This document shows, piece after piece, positions 27,172 through 35,117 of a DNA stretch of 64,000 nucleotides. Under the pieces are notes generated by a model, which saw nothing but the letters and a program-made list of their open reading frames with translations, had not been told where the DNA came from and made no database searches. Positions within the stretch are counted from its first letter, which is position 1; every line of letters starts with the position of its first letter. The DNA is from Cellulomonas marina (lineage in GTDB: Bacteria > Actinomycetota > Actinomycetes > Actinomycetales > Cellulomonadaceae), in NCBI RefSeq assembly GCF_900111925.1, contig NZ_FOKA01000006.1, positions 1 through 64,000 of the forward strand, written 5' to 3'. Made by a program: the position numbers and the translations under genes.

Positions 27172-27174
27172 CAT
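27169..27174 (+). promoter_or_regulatory. Candidate -10 box (TAGCAT) for the Abhydrolase_9 gene
   Basis: TAGCAT overlaps the nhaA stop codon (TAG) and lies 48 nt before the GTG at 27223. It matches the TANNNT form seen repeatedly near starts in this window. No clear -35. Confidence 0.35.
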
Positions 27175-27222
27175 CGCGCCTCCCGGGACCGCAGCCGGCC
27201 GGCCCGGCGAGGGGAGGCCTGC

Positions 27223-28974
27223 GTGCGGCACCCCGTCCTGCGCCCGGCACCGCCGCACCCGGCCGGTCTCGTGGTCGCGACGCTCTTCGCGGTCCTGGCG
27301 ACGACCCCCTCGCTGCTGCCGCGGGACTGGCTGTTCCAGGGCCTGGTCTCGGGCGTCTCCGGAGCCGCGGGGTACGGCGTGGGCGTCGCCGGGGCGTGGC
27401 TGCTGCGGCGGTCGTCGCGGTGGCGGGCGTGGCGGGCGCGGGTCGACGTCCGCGTGCGGGACCGGGTGCCGGCGCGCCTGCGGCGCGCCGGGCTGCCGCT
27501 GCTGGGGGTGCTCGCGGCGGCGGCCCTCGTCGTGGCGCTCGCGGTCGGGGCGGGGTGGCAGCGGGAGCTGACGACGGCCATGGGCATGCCGTCGACGACG
27601 ACGTCGGGCTGGCTGCGGGCCGCCCCGCTGCTCGTCCTCGTCGCCGGCGTGCTCGTCGGGGTCGGGCGCGGGGTGGGCCTGCTCGTGCGGCTGGCGGCTG
27701 CGGGGCTGCGCCGGCTCCGCGTGCCGAGCGGTGTCGCCGGGCTGGTGGCGACCCTGCTGGTGGCGACCGGGCTCGTCGTCGTCGTGGACGACGTGCTGCT
27801 CGCGCGGGCGCTGTCGGCGGTCGACGCGGCGTTCCGCGGGTCGAACCAGGCGGACCTGCCCGGGGCGCCGGCGCCCGTCGAGGCGGACCGCACGGGCGGG
27901 CCGGGGTCGCTCGTGGCATGGGAGACGCTGGGGCACTGGGGGCGGGCGTTCGTGGACGGGGAGCTGTCGGCGGCGACGCTGGCCGCGGCGCCGCGCGGGG
28001 CCGTCGCCGACCCGGTGCGCGTCTACGTCGGCATCGACAGCGCCGAGGGCGCGGCGGCGCGGGCCGACCTCGCCGTCGCCGAGCTCGAGCGGGTCGGGGG
28101 CTTCGACCGGGAGGTGCTGCTCGTCGTGACGACGACGGGCAGCGGCTGGGTGAACGCCGCGGCCGTGGACGCGCTGGAGCTGCTGCACGGCGGCGACACC
28201 GCGGCCGTCGCCACGCAGTACTCCTACCTGCCGAGCTGGCTGTCGTTCCTCGTCGACCGGTCGCGCGCGGAGGTCGAGGCGCGGGCGCTGTACGACGCCG
28301 TCGAGGCGCGGGTGGAGGCGATGCCCGCCGACGAGCAGCCGCGGCTGCTGTCCTACGGCGAGAGCCTCGGGTCGCTGGGGTCGGAGAGCGTCTTCACGTC
28401 GCTGGCCGACATCCGGGCGCGGTCCGACGGTGCGGTCTGGTCCGGGCCGCCGCACGCGAACACGGTGTGGCACGCGCTCGTCGAGCGCCGCGACCCCGGG
28501 ACGCCGGAGGCCGAGCCCGTGTACGCCAGCGGGCTCGTCGTGCGGTTCGCCGACGACGCCGCCGACATCGCCGAGCCGCCGACGCCGTGGGAGGAGCCGC
28601 GGGTGCTGTACCTGCAGAACCGGTCGGACCCCGTGGTGTGGTGGTCGCCGGAGCTCCTGCTCGAGCGCCCGGACTGGCTCGCCGAGCCGCCCGTGGACGG
28701 CGACCGGCCGACGATGACGTGGTACCCCGTCGTCACGTTCTGGCAGCTCACGTTCGACCTCGTCAACGCCAAGTCGGTGCCCGACGGGCACGGGCACAAC
28801 TACGAGGCCGTGCTGCTCGACGCGTGGGCGGCGGTGGCGGCGCCCGAGGGCTGGACGGACGCGGACACGGCTTCAGCGCACCTGGTGCTGGACCCGCTGC
28901 TGGACCCGCTGCTGGACCCGCTGCTGGACCAGGTGCCGGACGAGGTGCCGCCCGTGCAGGAGCAGGAGGGCTGA
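27223..28974 (+). CDS. Membrane-anchored alpha/beta-hydrolase (Abhydrolase_9 family)
   Basis: A 583-residue protein of the actinobacterial PF15420/PF10081 type. The N-terminal half has about four membrane helices (GLVVATLFAVLATTPSLLPR, then ALVVALAVGAGW and others); the C-terminal half is a hydrolase domain with RVYVGIDSAEGAAARADLAV, a TGSGWVNAAAVDALE block, and the nucleophile elbow SYGESLGSLGSE. A YLQNRSDPVVWW motif likely carries the catalytic Asp. The substrate is unknown; lipase/esterase activity is suspected for the family. The C-terminus holds a (DPLL)n repeat from 12-bp units. GTG start. Confidence 0.85.
   Translation: MRHPVLRPAPPHPAGLVVATLFAVLATTPSLLPRDWLFQGLVSGVSGAAGYGVGVAGAWLLRRSSRWRAWRARVDVRVRDRVPARLRRAGLPLLGVLAAAALVVALAVGAGWQRELTTAMGMPSTTTSGWLRAAPLLVLVAGVLVGVGRGVGLLVRLAAAGLRRLRVPSGVAGLVATLLVATGLVVVVDDVLLARALSAVDAAFRGSNQADLPGAPAPVEADRTGGPGSLVAWETLGHWGRAFVDGELSAATLAAAPRGAVADPVRVYVGIDSAEGAAARADLAVAELERVGGFDREVLLVVTTTGSGWVNAAAVDALELLHGGDTAAVATQYSYLPSWLSFLVDRSRAEVEARALYDAVEARVEAMPADEQPRLLSYGESLGSLGSESVFTSLADIRARSDGAVWSGPPHANTVWHALVERRDPGTPEAEPVYASGLVVRFADDAADIAEPPTPWEEPRVLYLQNRSDPVVWWSPELLLERPDWLAEPPVDGDRPTMTWYPVVTFWQLTFDLVNAKSVPDGHGHNYEAVLLDAWAAVAAPEGWTDADTASAHLVLDPLLDPLLDPLLDQVPDEVPPVQEQEG
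28885..28932. repeat. 12-bp tandem repeat at the 3' end of the Abhydrolase_9 gene (4 copies)
   Basis: Four units of CTGCTGGACCCG, the outer two slightly changed, encode LDPL repeats near the protein C-terminus. Confidence 0.88.
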
Positions 28975-28979
28975 ATTCA

Positions 28980-29492
28980 GTGGACGCCATGGCGCCCGAC
29001 CGTGGTGAGACCGGCAGCGACGGCGAGCGGCGGGCGCGGGCGGCGTTGGAGGCGTGCGGGGCCGCGTTCACGCTGACGCGGCACGGGCCGGTGGCGTCGC
29101 TGGCCGAGGCGGCGGCGGCGCGGGGCGTGACGCCGGCGGACGTCGTGAAGACGCTCGTCGTGCGGCGCGGCGACGACGACTTCCTGTTCGTGCTGGTGCC
29201 GGGCGACCGGACGATCTCCTGGCCCAAGCTGCGGGCCCTCCTGGGCGTCTCGCGCCTGTCGATGCCCGACGCCGAGACCGCCCGCGACGTGACCGGCTAC
29301 GAGCGCGGCACCATCACGCCGTTCGGCTCGACGACGGCCTGGCCCGTCGTCGCCGACCACCGGGTGCGCGGCCGCACGATCTCGCTCGGGGCGGGGGCGC
29401 ACGGCGTCGCGGCGACCATGGCCGGGGACGACGTCGTGCGCGTCCTGGCCGCAACCGTGGCGGACGTGACGGATCCCGTGCCGGACGTGTGA
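28980..29492 (+). CDS. YbaK/ProX-type aminoacyl-tRNA deacylase
   Basis: A 170-residue trans-editing domain protein: DVVKTLVVRRGDDDFLFVLVPGDR carries the lysine conserved in YbaK/Cys-tRNA(Pro) deacylases, followed by VTGYERGTITPFGS and the GAGAHGVAAT block. It hydrolyses mischarged tRNA (for YbaK, Cys-tRNAPro); the exact amino acid is not predictable. The GTG at 28980 follows AGGAGG by about 10 nt; ATG 28989 is an alternative. It lies 5 nt after the hydrolase gene, so the two are probably co-transcribed, though no functional link is evident. Confidence 0.88.
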   Translation: MDAMAPDRGETGSDGERRARAALEACGAAFTLTRHGPVASLAEAAAARGVTPADVVKTLVVRRGDDDFLFVLVPGDRTISWPKLRALLGVSRLSMPDAETARDVTGYERGTITPFGSTTAWPVVADHRVRGRTISLGAGAHGVAATMAGDDVVRVLAATVADVTDPVPDV

Positions 29493-29820
29493 CGGAGGCG
29501 TGAGAGGGCCGGACGAGGGCGGACGTCCCTCCTCCGGGTGAAGACTGTGGCCTATCCTGGTCGCCCGGCATGCCCGTGTCGGTCCCTCGTGGGAACGTCG
29601 TGCGGGTCCCCGGACGTTGACCGGTCGGACCTGCGGGATGCCACGTGGCACCCCACGGGCGGACCGGTGAGCAGGACGCACCGGAGCGTCCGGCTGGATC
29701 ACCGAGGACACCTCGGCCGGTCCCGGCGGTCCAGCGAGGGCCGCACGTGCACCACCCGCACCACGAGAGCGACGCAACCCGCAGGGGACCACGGCTGCGC
29801 GCGGCAAGGAGCACCACGTC
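29493..29820. other. 328-bp intergenic region without a recognisable gene
   Basis: Between the deacylase and the STAS gene. I see no convincing ORF, RNA family or terminator. It holds short palindromes (GCCACGTGGC near 29640-29650; CCGAGG-AC-ACCTCGG near 29702-29717), which may mark regulator sites for the STAS gene. Confidence 0.5.
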
Positions 29821-30207
29821 ATGACCCATCTCGCCGACAGCCCTGCCGGCGCGATCCTCGTCGAGCACGAGAGCGGCACCACGCTCGTCCGGCTCGTCGG
29901 GGAGATCGACGGGGCTCTGCGCGAGCAGGCCAGCCACACCATGGGGCTGGCCCTGTTCGCCGACCAGCGCGTCGTCGTCGACGCGACGAGCACCACCTTC
30001 GTCGACTCCTCCGGCCTGGCGTTCGTGCTGCAGCTGCACATGGCCACGCAGGAGGCCGGCCTCGAGCTGCGCCTGCGGGACCCGTCCCGCGTCCTGCGGA
30101 CGGTCCTGGAGACGGTCGGGCTGTCCGACCGCATCCCCGACGACGAGCCCGCGGCCGCCACGGCGGGCACGCCGGCCGTCGGCGCCCGGCAGGCGCCGCG
30201 GGGCTAG
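29821..30207 (+). CDS. STAS-domain anti-sigma factor antagonist
   Basis: A 128-residue SpoIIAA/RsbV-type protein. The core reads TLVRLVGEIDGALRE and VVVDATSTTFVDSSGLAFVLQL, with the phosphorylatable serine in DSSGL. Such proteins bind an RsbW-type kinase and free a sigma factor when dephosphorylated. No kinase, phosphatase or sigma gene lies nearby, so the partner switch is encoded elsewhere. AAGGAG precedes the ATG. Convergent with the MetE-like gene, overlapping by 4 nt. Confidence 0.9.
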   Translation: MTHLADSPAGAILVEHESGTTLVRLVGEIDGALREQASHTMGLALFADQRVVVDATSTTFVDSSGLAFVLQLHMATQEAGLELRLRDPSRVLRTVLETVGLSDRIPDDEPAAATAGTPAVGARQAPRG

Positions 30208-31439
30208 CGCCAGAGACGGCGGCTGGCCAGCTCCGCCCCGGCGACGAGCGACTCGAGCTTCGCCCACGCGATCTGCGCGTGGACCCGGCCGCCGAGACCG
30301 CAGTCCGTGGACGCGACCACGCGCTCGCGCCCGACGCGCTGCGCGAAGCGCTCGATCCGCTCGGCGACGAGCTCCGGGTGCTCGACGACGTTCGTCGCGT
30401 GCGAGACGACGCCCGGCAGGATGACGGCGTCGTCGGGGAGCACCACGTCGTCCCACACCCGGTACTCGTGCTCGTGCCGCACGTTCGCCGCCTCGAAGGA
30501 GAAGGCGCCGGCGTGCACCCCCAGCATCGTCGAGACGATGTCGGCCATCGGCAGGTCGGTGGTGTGCGGCCCGTGCCACGAGCCCCAGCACAGGTGGAAG
30601 CGGATGCGGTCCTTCGGCAGGCCGCGCAGCGCGTGGTTGAGCGCCTCGACGCGCAGCCGCGTGAAGGCCAGGTAGTCCTCGAGCGACGGCTCGGGCTCGA
30701 TCTGGTCCCAGCTCTCGGCGACGGAGGGGTCGTCGATCTGCAGGACGAGGCCCGCGTCGATGATCGCCGTGTACTCCTCGCGCAGGACGTCGGCCCAGGC
30801 GTAGAGGAACTCCTCGTCGCTGCGGCCGGTGGCGTCGTGGATGCGGGCGGCCGACCCGGGGGCCAGCGAGGTGACGAAGCCCTCGGGCGCCCCGGTGGCG
30901 TCGAGGGCCGCCCGCAGGTGCCGGACGTCGGCGGCGATCGCGTCCTGGCCCGTGTACGTGAGGTCGCCGACCGCCTCCGGGAAGACGGGCGGGGCGCCGT
31001 GGAAGATGCCCGACGTCGGGTCGGTGTAGGCCTCCGCGAACCGCTGCTGGTCGCGGCGGTGGGAGAAGCCCGTGAGCCGCACCTCGCCGGGGCCGGACAC
31101 GACCTTCTCCGTCGCCCAGGCCGCCCGCTCGTCGAGCGCCAGGCCGCCCGTGCGCTGGAAGGAGTAGGACCACCAGGCGCCGAAGTCCATGGGCGAGCTC
31201 ATGGCCTTGCCGTACTCGCCGTCCCCGGGGACGGAGATGCCGAGGGCCAGCTGGCGCTCGACGAGGGCGCGGACCTGCTCTCCGAGGAAGGCGTCCCAGT
31301 CCTCGGGCACGCCGTTGCCGGCCCCCTGCGCCGACTCCTGCGCCGCCTCCTGTCGCGCGCGGTTCGCCGCGACGAGCTCGTGGGTGCGCGGCAGGGAGCC
31401 GGCGTGGGTGGTGAGGATGGCGTCGTCGCTGCGGAGCAT
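30204..31439 (-). CDS. Core-only MetE-like methyltransferase (methionine synthase II family)
   Basis: A 411-residue single-barrel homologue of the MetE C-terminal half, in addition to the full-length MetE at 8.6-11 kb. It opens with LTTHAGSLPRTHELVAAN, has the zinc-site blocks HLCWGSWHGPHTTDLPM and STDCGLGGRVH, and lacks the N-terminal folate-binding half. Related proteins include archaeal core MetE and other thiol methyltransferases; the methyl donor and acceptor are unknown. There is no SAM riboswitch. A TAGCAT box ends 6 nt before the ATG, which suggests a leaderless mRNA. Confidence 0.88.
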   Translation of the reverse strand: MLRSDDAILTTHAGSLPRTHELVAANRARQEAAQESAQGAGNGVPEDWDAFLGEQVRALVERQLALGISVPGDGEYGKAMSSPMDFGAWWSYSFQRTGGLALDERAAWATEKVVSGPGEVRLTGFSHRRDQQRFAEAYTDPTSGIFHGAPPVFPEAVGDLTYTGQDAIAADVRHLRAALDATGAPEGFVTSLAPGSAARIHDATGRSDEEFLYAWADVLREEYTAIIDAGLVLQIDDPSVAESWDQIEPEPSLEDYLAFTRLRVEALNHALRGLPKDRIRFHLCWGSWHGPHTTDLPMADIVSTMLGVHAGAFSFEAANVRHEHEYRVWDDVVLPDDAVILPGVVSHATNVVEHPELVAERIERFAQRVGRERVVASTDCGLGGRVHAQIAWAKLESLVAGAELASRRLWR

Positions 31440-31445
31440 GCGGCG

Positions 31446-31451
31446 ATGCTA
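31446..31451 (-). promoter_or_regulatory. -10 box (TAGCAT) of the MetE-like gene; leaderless start
   Basis: Minus strand TAGCAT followed by 6 nt and then ATG 31439. With transcription starting about 7 nt after a -10, the mRNA would begin at or next to the start codon. No Shine-Dalgarno is visible. Confidence 0.5.
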
Positions 31452-31463
31452 GGGGCGTCCCGG

Positions 31464-33344
31464 TCAGGGGCGGGGGCCGCGTCCGCCGCCGGCGGGGCCG
31501 CCGCCCATCCCGCCGCCCCCGCCCATGCCGGCGACCTCGACCCCGGCGGTGGCGGTGACGAGCGTCGTCGCGCCCGAGGCGTCCCCGGACGCCGCGAGCC
31601 CGCCGACCTCGTCGCCGGACGCCGTGCCGCCCTCCGCGAGGGTGTACGTCGCGTCCGCGACGACGTCCGCCGAGGAGAGGACGACGTTGCCGACGGTGGT
31701 GCTCGTGGTGAAGGTGGCCAGCACGGCGCCGCTCTCGTCGAGCAGCTGCAGGACGGTGCCGTCACCGACGGGGGAGCTGAGGGTGAAGGAGACGAAGGAC
31801 TGCGGCGACGAGGCCGAGGGGGTCATGGCCATGCCCGACGAGCCAGCCGCCAGCAGCGTGCCGCCCGAGACCTCGAAGGTCCCGTCGACGTCCAGTGCGC
31901 CGTTGCCGCTGCCCTCGGGGCCGTTCACGACGACCGTGCCGCCGGTCATCGTCAGGTAGCCGTTGGCGTCGAGACCGTCGCCGTCCGACCGCACGACGAC
32001 CGTGCCGCCGCTGATCGTCAGGCCGTAGGCGTCGCTCGTGCTCTGCGCCATCGGGTCGCCACCGGCGGCCTCGGTGGCGGTGGGGTCGGAGGCGTTGACG
32101 CCGTCGTCGCTCGCGGTGATGTCGACCTCCCCGCCGGCGAGGGTGATGACGCCGGACTCGAGGCCCTCGTAGGAGTCCGTGACGGTGACGGTCCCGCCGT
32201 CGACCGTGACCGCACCGTCGCCGTGGATCCCGTCGTCGCCCGACGCGACCGTCACGGTGCCGCCGTGGATGCCGACCGCGCCGTTCGTGTGGATCGCGTC
32301 GTCGGTGGCGTCGACGTCGACCGTGCCGCCGCCGACGACGACGGACACGCCCGCGACGAGGCCGCGCGGCGACTCCGTCCCTGTCGGCGTGCTGCCGCTG
32401 CCGTCGCCGGCGGTGACCGCGAGGACGCCGTCCCCGACGACCACGTCCGTCGTGGCGTCCACGCCGTCGTCCGTGGCGGTCACCGTGGTGGTGCCGCCCG
32501 TGATCGCGACGTAGCCCGCCGTGGCATCGGTGTCGTCGTCGGACTTCAGCCCGTCGCCGCCGGCGGTGACGTCGAGCGTGCCGCCCTCGACGACGAGGTA
32601 GTCCTGCCCGCGCACGCCGTCGTCGACCGCGGTGACGACGAGCTCGCCGGACTGGACGACGAGGCCGTCGGAGGAGGAGATGCCGTCGTTGCTGCTGCCC
32701 TCCACGCTCAGCTTGCCGGTGCCGGTGATCGTCAGGTCGGCCTGGCTCGCGAGCGCGGCGGTCGGGCCGGCGCCGTCCGCGGCGGTCCAGCCCGCGGTAT
32801 CGGCGAGGTGGTTCTCGCTGCCCTCGGCGAGGAGCACGGTGACCTCGTCGGCGGCGACGACGGACAGCGCGGCCCCGGTCGACGACGTGACGTCCGCGCC
32901 GTCCAGCACGAGCGTGACCGTGCCCTCGTCGGCGGTGTCGACGACGACCTGGCCGTCGTCGAGCGTGCCGGAGAGGACGTAGGTGCCGGCCGCGGTCACG
33001 GTGACGGTCGAGCCGTCGACGGTGACGCCGTCGCCGCTGCTCGTCGCCGAGCCGCCGTCGAGGGTGACCGTCGTGGCGGTGGACAGGTCCCCGTCGGCCT
33101 CCGTGCCGTCGGTGTGGGTGGCGAGGTTCGCGGCCAGGGCGTCGGTGACGGACTGCGCGGCGTCGGTGCTGGTCACGGTGCCGTCGGTGGCGTCGTCGAC
33201 GGTCGTGGTGGAGCCGCTCGACGCGCTGGTCGTCGAGTCGGCGGAGGTGGTCGCGGCGGCCGTCGAGCAGCCGGTGAGCACGGCGGCGACGAGGGTGGCG
33301 GACGCGAGCGTCCGGGCGAGGACGGGGCGGCGGGCGATGCGCAT
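31464..33344 (-). CDS. Cthe_2159-like carbohydrate-binding beta-helix lipoprotein
   Basis: A 626-residue surface lipoprotein: MRIARRPVLARTLASATLVA with lipobox LTGC (Cys26), a Ser/Thr linker, then a long right-handed parallel beta-helix built from repeats such as ITGGTTTVTATDDGVDA, VDGGTVTVTDSYEGLES and ISGGTVVVRSDGDGLDANG. The frequent DDG/SDDG turns are likely calcium sites. Cthe_2159 of Clostridium thermocellum binds cellulose/pectin-type acidic polysaccharide with Ca2+. The C-terminus is a Gly/Met tail. It is last in an operon with DUF4956 and a VTC polymerase, a context repeatedly associated with CotH-type spore-coat-like kinases, but no CotH gene is present here. Confidence 0.85.
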   Translation of the reverse strand: MRIARRPVLARTLASATLVAAVLTGCSTAAATTSADSTTSASSGSTTTVDDATDGTVTSTDAAQSVTDALAANLATHTDGTEADGDLSTATTVTLDGGSATSSGDGVTVDGSTVTVTAAGTYVLSGTLDDGQVVVDTADEGTVTLVLDGADVTSSTGAALSVVAADEVTVLLAEGSENHLADTAGWTAADGAGPTAALASQADLTITGTGKLSVEGSSNDGISSSDGLVVQSGELVVTAVDDGVRGQDYLVVEGGTLDVTAGGDGLKSDDDTDATAGYVAITGGTTTVTATDDGVDATTDVVVGDGVLAVTAGDGSGSTPTGTESPRGLVAGVSVVVGGGTVDVDATDDAIHTNGAVGIHGGTVTVASGDDGIHGDGAVTVDGGTVTVTDSYEGLESGVITLAGGEVDITASDDGVNASDPTATEAAGGDPMAQSTSDAYGLTISGGTVVVRSDGDGLDANGYLTMTGGTVVVNGPEGSGNGALDVDGTFEVSGGTLLAAGSSGMAMTPSASSPQSFVSFTLSSPVGDGTVLQLLDESGAVLATFTTSTTVGNVVLSSADVVADATYTLAEGGTASGDEVGGLAASGDASGATTLVTATAGVEVAGMGGGGGMGGGPAGGGRGPRP

Positions 33345-33411
33345 GGGAGGTCTCCTGGTGGCCCGGTACGGACCGGTGGTGGGGTGAGGCGGGTCGAGGT
33401 GGTGCCGCCGG

Positions 33412-34299
33412 TCAAGCGGCGACGAGGTGCGGGCCGACGTCCTGGGTCAGCACGCGGTGCCAGGGGGTGGCGGGCAGGCCGGGGTGCAGGGCCGCCATGC
33501 CGGTGCCGTACTTCGAGATGCGGACGGGCCGGTACCCGTGGCGCCACAGCAGGCGGTCCGTCGACGACGGGGTCGACCCGGTCTTGGTCTCGACGACCGC
33601 CATGCCGGCCAGGGCCAGCGGCGGAGCCGACGGGGTGCCGTCGGGGCCGAGGGCCGTCCAGGTGAGACCCGTGTCGATCGTCGTGCGGCTGTCCGTGGCG
33701 GGCAGGTGCAGCGTGGCCCGGCGGTAGCGGCTGACGAGCGTGGGTCGCAGGTCGGGGATCCCGTCGCCGTCGCCCAGGGGGACCGCGGCGGCGTCGAGGA
33801 CCTCGGCGGTGAAGCGCAGGCCGTCCTCGTCGAGCACGTCCCGGTGGACGAGGTCGTACGGCAGCCGCTCCTTGACGGTGGTGCCGCGCGTGCCGCGCGT
33901 CTTGACCTCCACCCAGCAGCTCGCCGCGTCGACGTAGGTGCGGGTGCGGACCTTGAACCGCCGCCGCCGCCGACGTGCCGCGCCGAGGTACGACACCAGG
34001 TCGGGGGTGTCGAAGTAGACGGACTCGTAGGCGAAGGAGCGGGCGCCGTCGATCTCGAGGACGCGGGCGCCGTCCTCGACGCCCGCGCCGATCCCGGCGA
34101 GCACGTGGTCCAGCTCGGCCAGCGGGACCACGTACTTGCGGTCCACGCGGGTCTGCCGCGAGGCCCGCTCGACGAGCTCGGCCAGGCCCACGGGCGGCAG
34201 CCGGTGCAGGACCGCCTCGCCGAGCGGCGGCACGCCGGCCGTGACGGGGACCCGGGTGCCCGCGGGGCCGCCCGTCGGGGCGCTCATCGGGGCGCTCAT
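33412..34299 (-). CDS. VTC-domain polyphosphate polymerase
   Basis: A 295-residue tunnel-fold protein of the VTC family, which in yeast polymerises polyphosphate from ATP. Basic/acidic tunnel blocks are visible: RVDRKYVVP, YFDTPDLVSYLGAARRRRRRFKVRTRTY, CWVEVKTRG, TVKERLPYD, SRYRRATLHL and VVETKTG. ATG 34299 overlaps the DUF4956 stop (ATGA), so coupling is likely. The start region is a 12-bp duplication giving MSAPMSAP, so two start codons (34299 and 34287) are available. Product and acceptor in bacteria are unproven. Confidence 0.88.
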   Translation of the reverse strand: MSAPMSAPTGGPAGTRVPVTAGVPPLGEAVLHRLPPVGLAELVERASRQTRVDRKYVVPLAELDHVLAGIGAGVEDGARVLEIDGARSFAYESVYFDTPDLVSYLGAARRRRRRFKVRTRTYVDAASCWVEVKTRGTRGTTVKERLPYDLVHRDVLDEDGLRFTAEVLDAAAVPLGDGDGIPDLRPTLVSRYRRATLHLPATDSRTTIDTGLTWTALGPDGTPSAPPLALAGMAVVETKTGSTPSSTDRLLWRHGYRPVRISKYGTGMAALHPGLPATPWHRVLTQDVGPHLVAA

Positions 34300-34955
34300 C
34301 GGGACACGCCCTGGTCGACGCGGTGCTGCAGGGGGAGCGGGAGAGGGTCGCGCGCAGGGGTGTGCAGCGCGGCCTGCGGCGGGGCCTGCACCGGCGGCTG
34401 CGTCGGTCGCCCGGCCTCCACCAGCTCGTACCGCACCTCCAGCGCCGTCGTGTCGTTCACCAGGTCGACCCGGTGGACGCCCACGGAGTGCACGCGGGCA
34501 CCGAGCAGCCGCTCGAGGTGCGCGACGAGGGCCGTCTCGTCCGTGAAGGCGCGGTCGAGCACCATGTCCTGGCGGCGGTACCGCCGCAGCAGCCGCGGGT
34601 GGTCGCCCACGGCGAGGACGAGGACGACCAGCGCCATGAGCGCGACCGACACGAGGACGTCCGTCGTCGCCAGGCCGCCGAGGAGGCCCAGCGCCAGGGC
34701 CGCGAAGTAGTAGGCGACCTCGTGCTGGCCGAGCTCGGTGGACCGCAGCCGGATGATCGACAGCACCCCGAACAGCCCCAGCCCCAGGCCGGCGCCGACC
34801 GTGCTCGTCGCCAGGGCCGCCGACACCGCGAGCACGCCGACGTTGACGGCGAGGAAGGACACGACGAGGTCGCGGCGGCGGTGGCGCGGCAGGTAGACCG
34901 CGAAGGCGAGGAGGCAGACGGCGACGAGGTCGGCCGCGAGGAGGGGGAGGCTCAT
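34296..34955 (-). CDS. DUF4956 integral membrane protein
   Basis: A 219-residue protein with about four membrane helices (LLAADLVAVCLLAFAVYLPR, LVVSFLAVNVGVLAVSAALA, AYYFAALALGLLGGL, VLVSVALMALVVLVLAVG) and the family motif GLFGVLSIIRLRSTELGQHEVAYYF, followed by a cytoplasmic domain. DUF4956 proteins regularly accompany VTC-domain polymerases. It is first in the three-gene operon and divergent from sbcD; three 11-bp-spaced direct repeats sit in the promoter region. Start ATG 34955. Confidence 0.9.
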   Translation of the reverse strand: MSLPLLAADLVAVCLLAFAVYLPRHRRRDLVVSFLAVNVGVLAVSAALATSTVGAGLGLGLFGVLSIIRLRSTELGQHEVAYYFAALALGLLGGLATTDVLVSVALMALVVLVLAVGDHPRLLRRYRRQDMVLDRAFTDETALVAHLERLLGARVHSVGVHRVDLVNDTTALEVRYELVEAGRPTQPPVQAPPQAALHTPARDPLPLPLQHRVDQGVSR

Positions 34956-35017
34956 GTCGGGCTCCGGTGGGGCTCGGGGGTGCTGCTGGGGACGGGGACC
35001 ATGAAGCCCGCGGCGTC

Positions 35018-35046
35018 TGTGCCGACCCTGTGCCGGGGGTGTGCCG
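35018..35046. promoter_or_regulatory. Triple TGTGCCG direct repeat, exact 11-bp period
   Basis: Perfect TGTGCCG heptamers start at 35018, 35029 and 35040, separated by four variable bases. Direct repeats spaced by one helical turn are the hallmark of OmpR/PhoP-family response-regulator sites. The array lies 63 nt from the DUF4956 start and about 60 nt from the sbcD -10, so it could control either side. Confidence 0.6.
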
Positions 35047-35104
35047 GAGGTACGGACCGGCCCGACCCGCCGCCCGCGTCCGGGGTCGTGTCGGTGCCCC
35101 CGTC

Positions 35105-35110
35105 TACCGT
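35105..35110 (+). promoter_or_regulatory. -10 box (TACCGT) of sbcD; leaderless start
   Basis: TACCGT ends 7 nt before ATG 35118, leaving no room for a Shine-Dalgarno; transcription would start at the ATG. Confidence 0.45.
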
Positions 35111-35117
35111 CCCCGGC

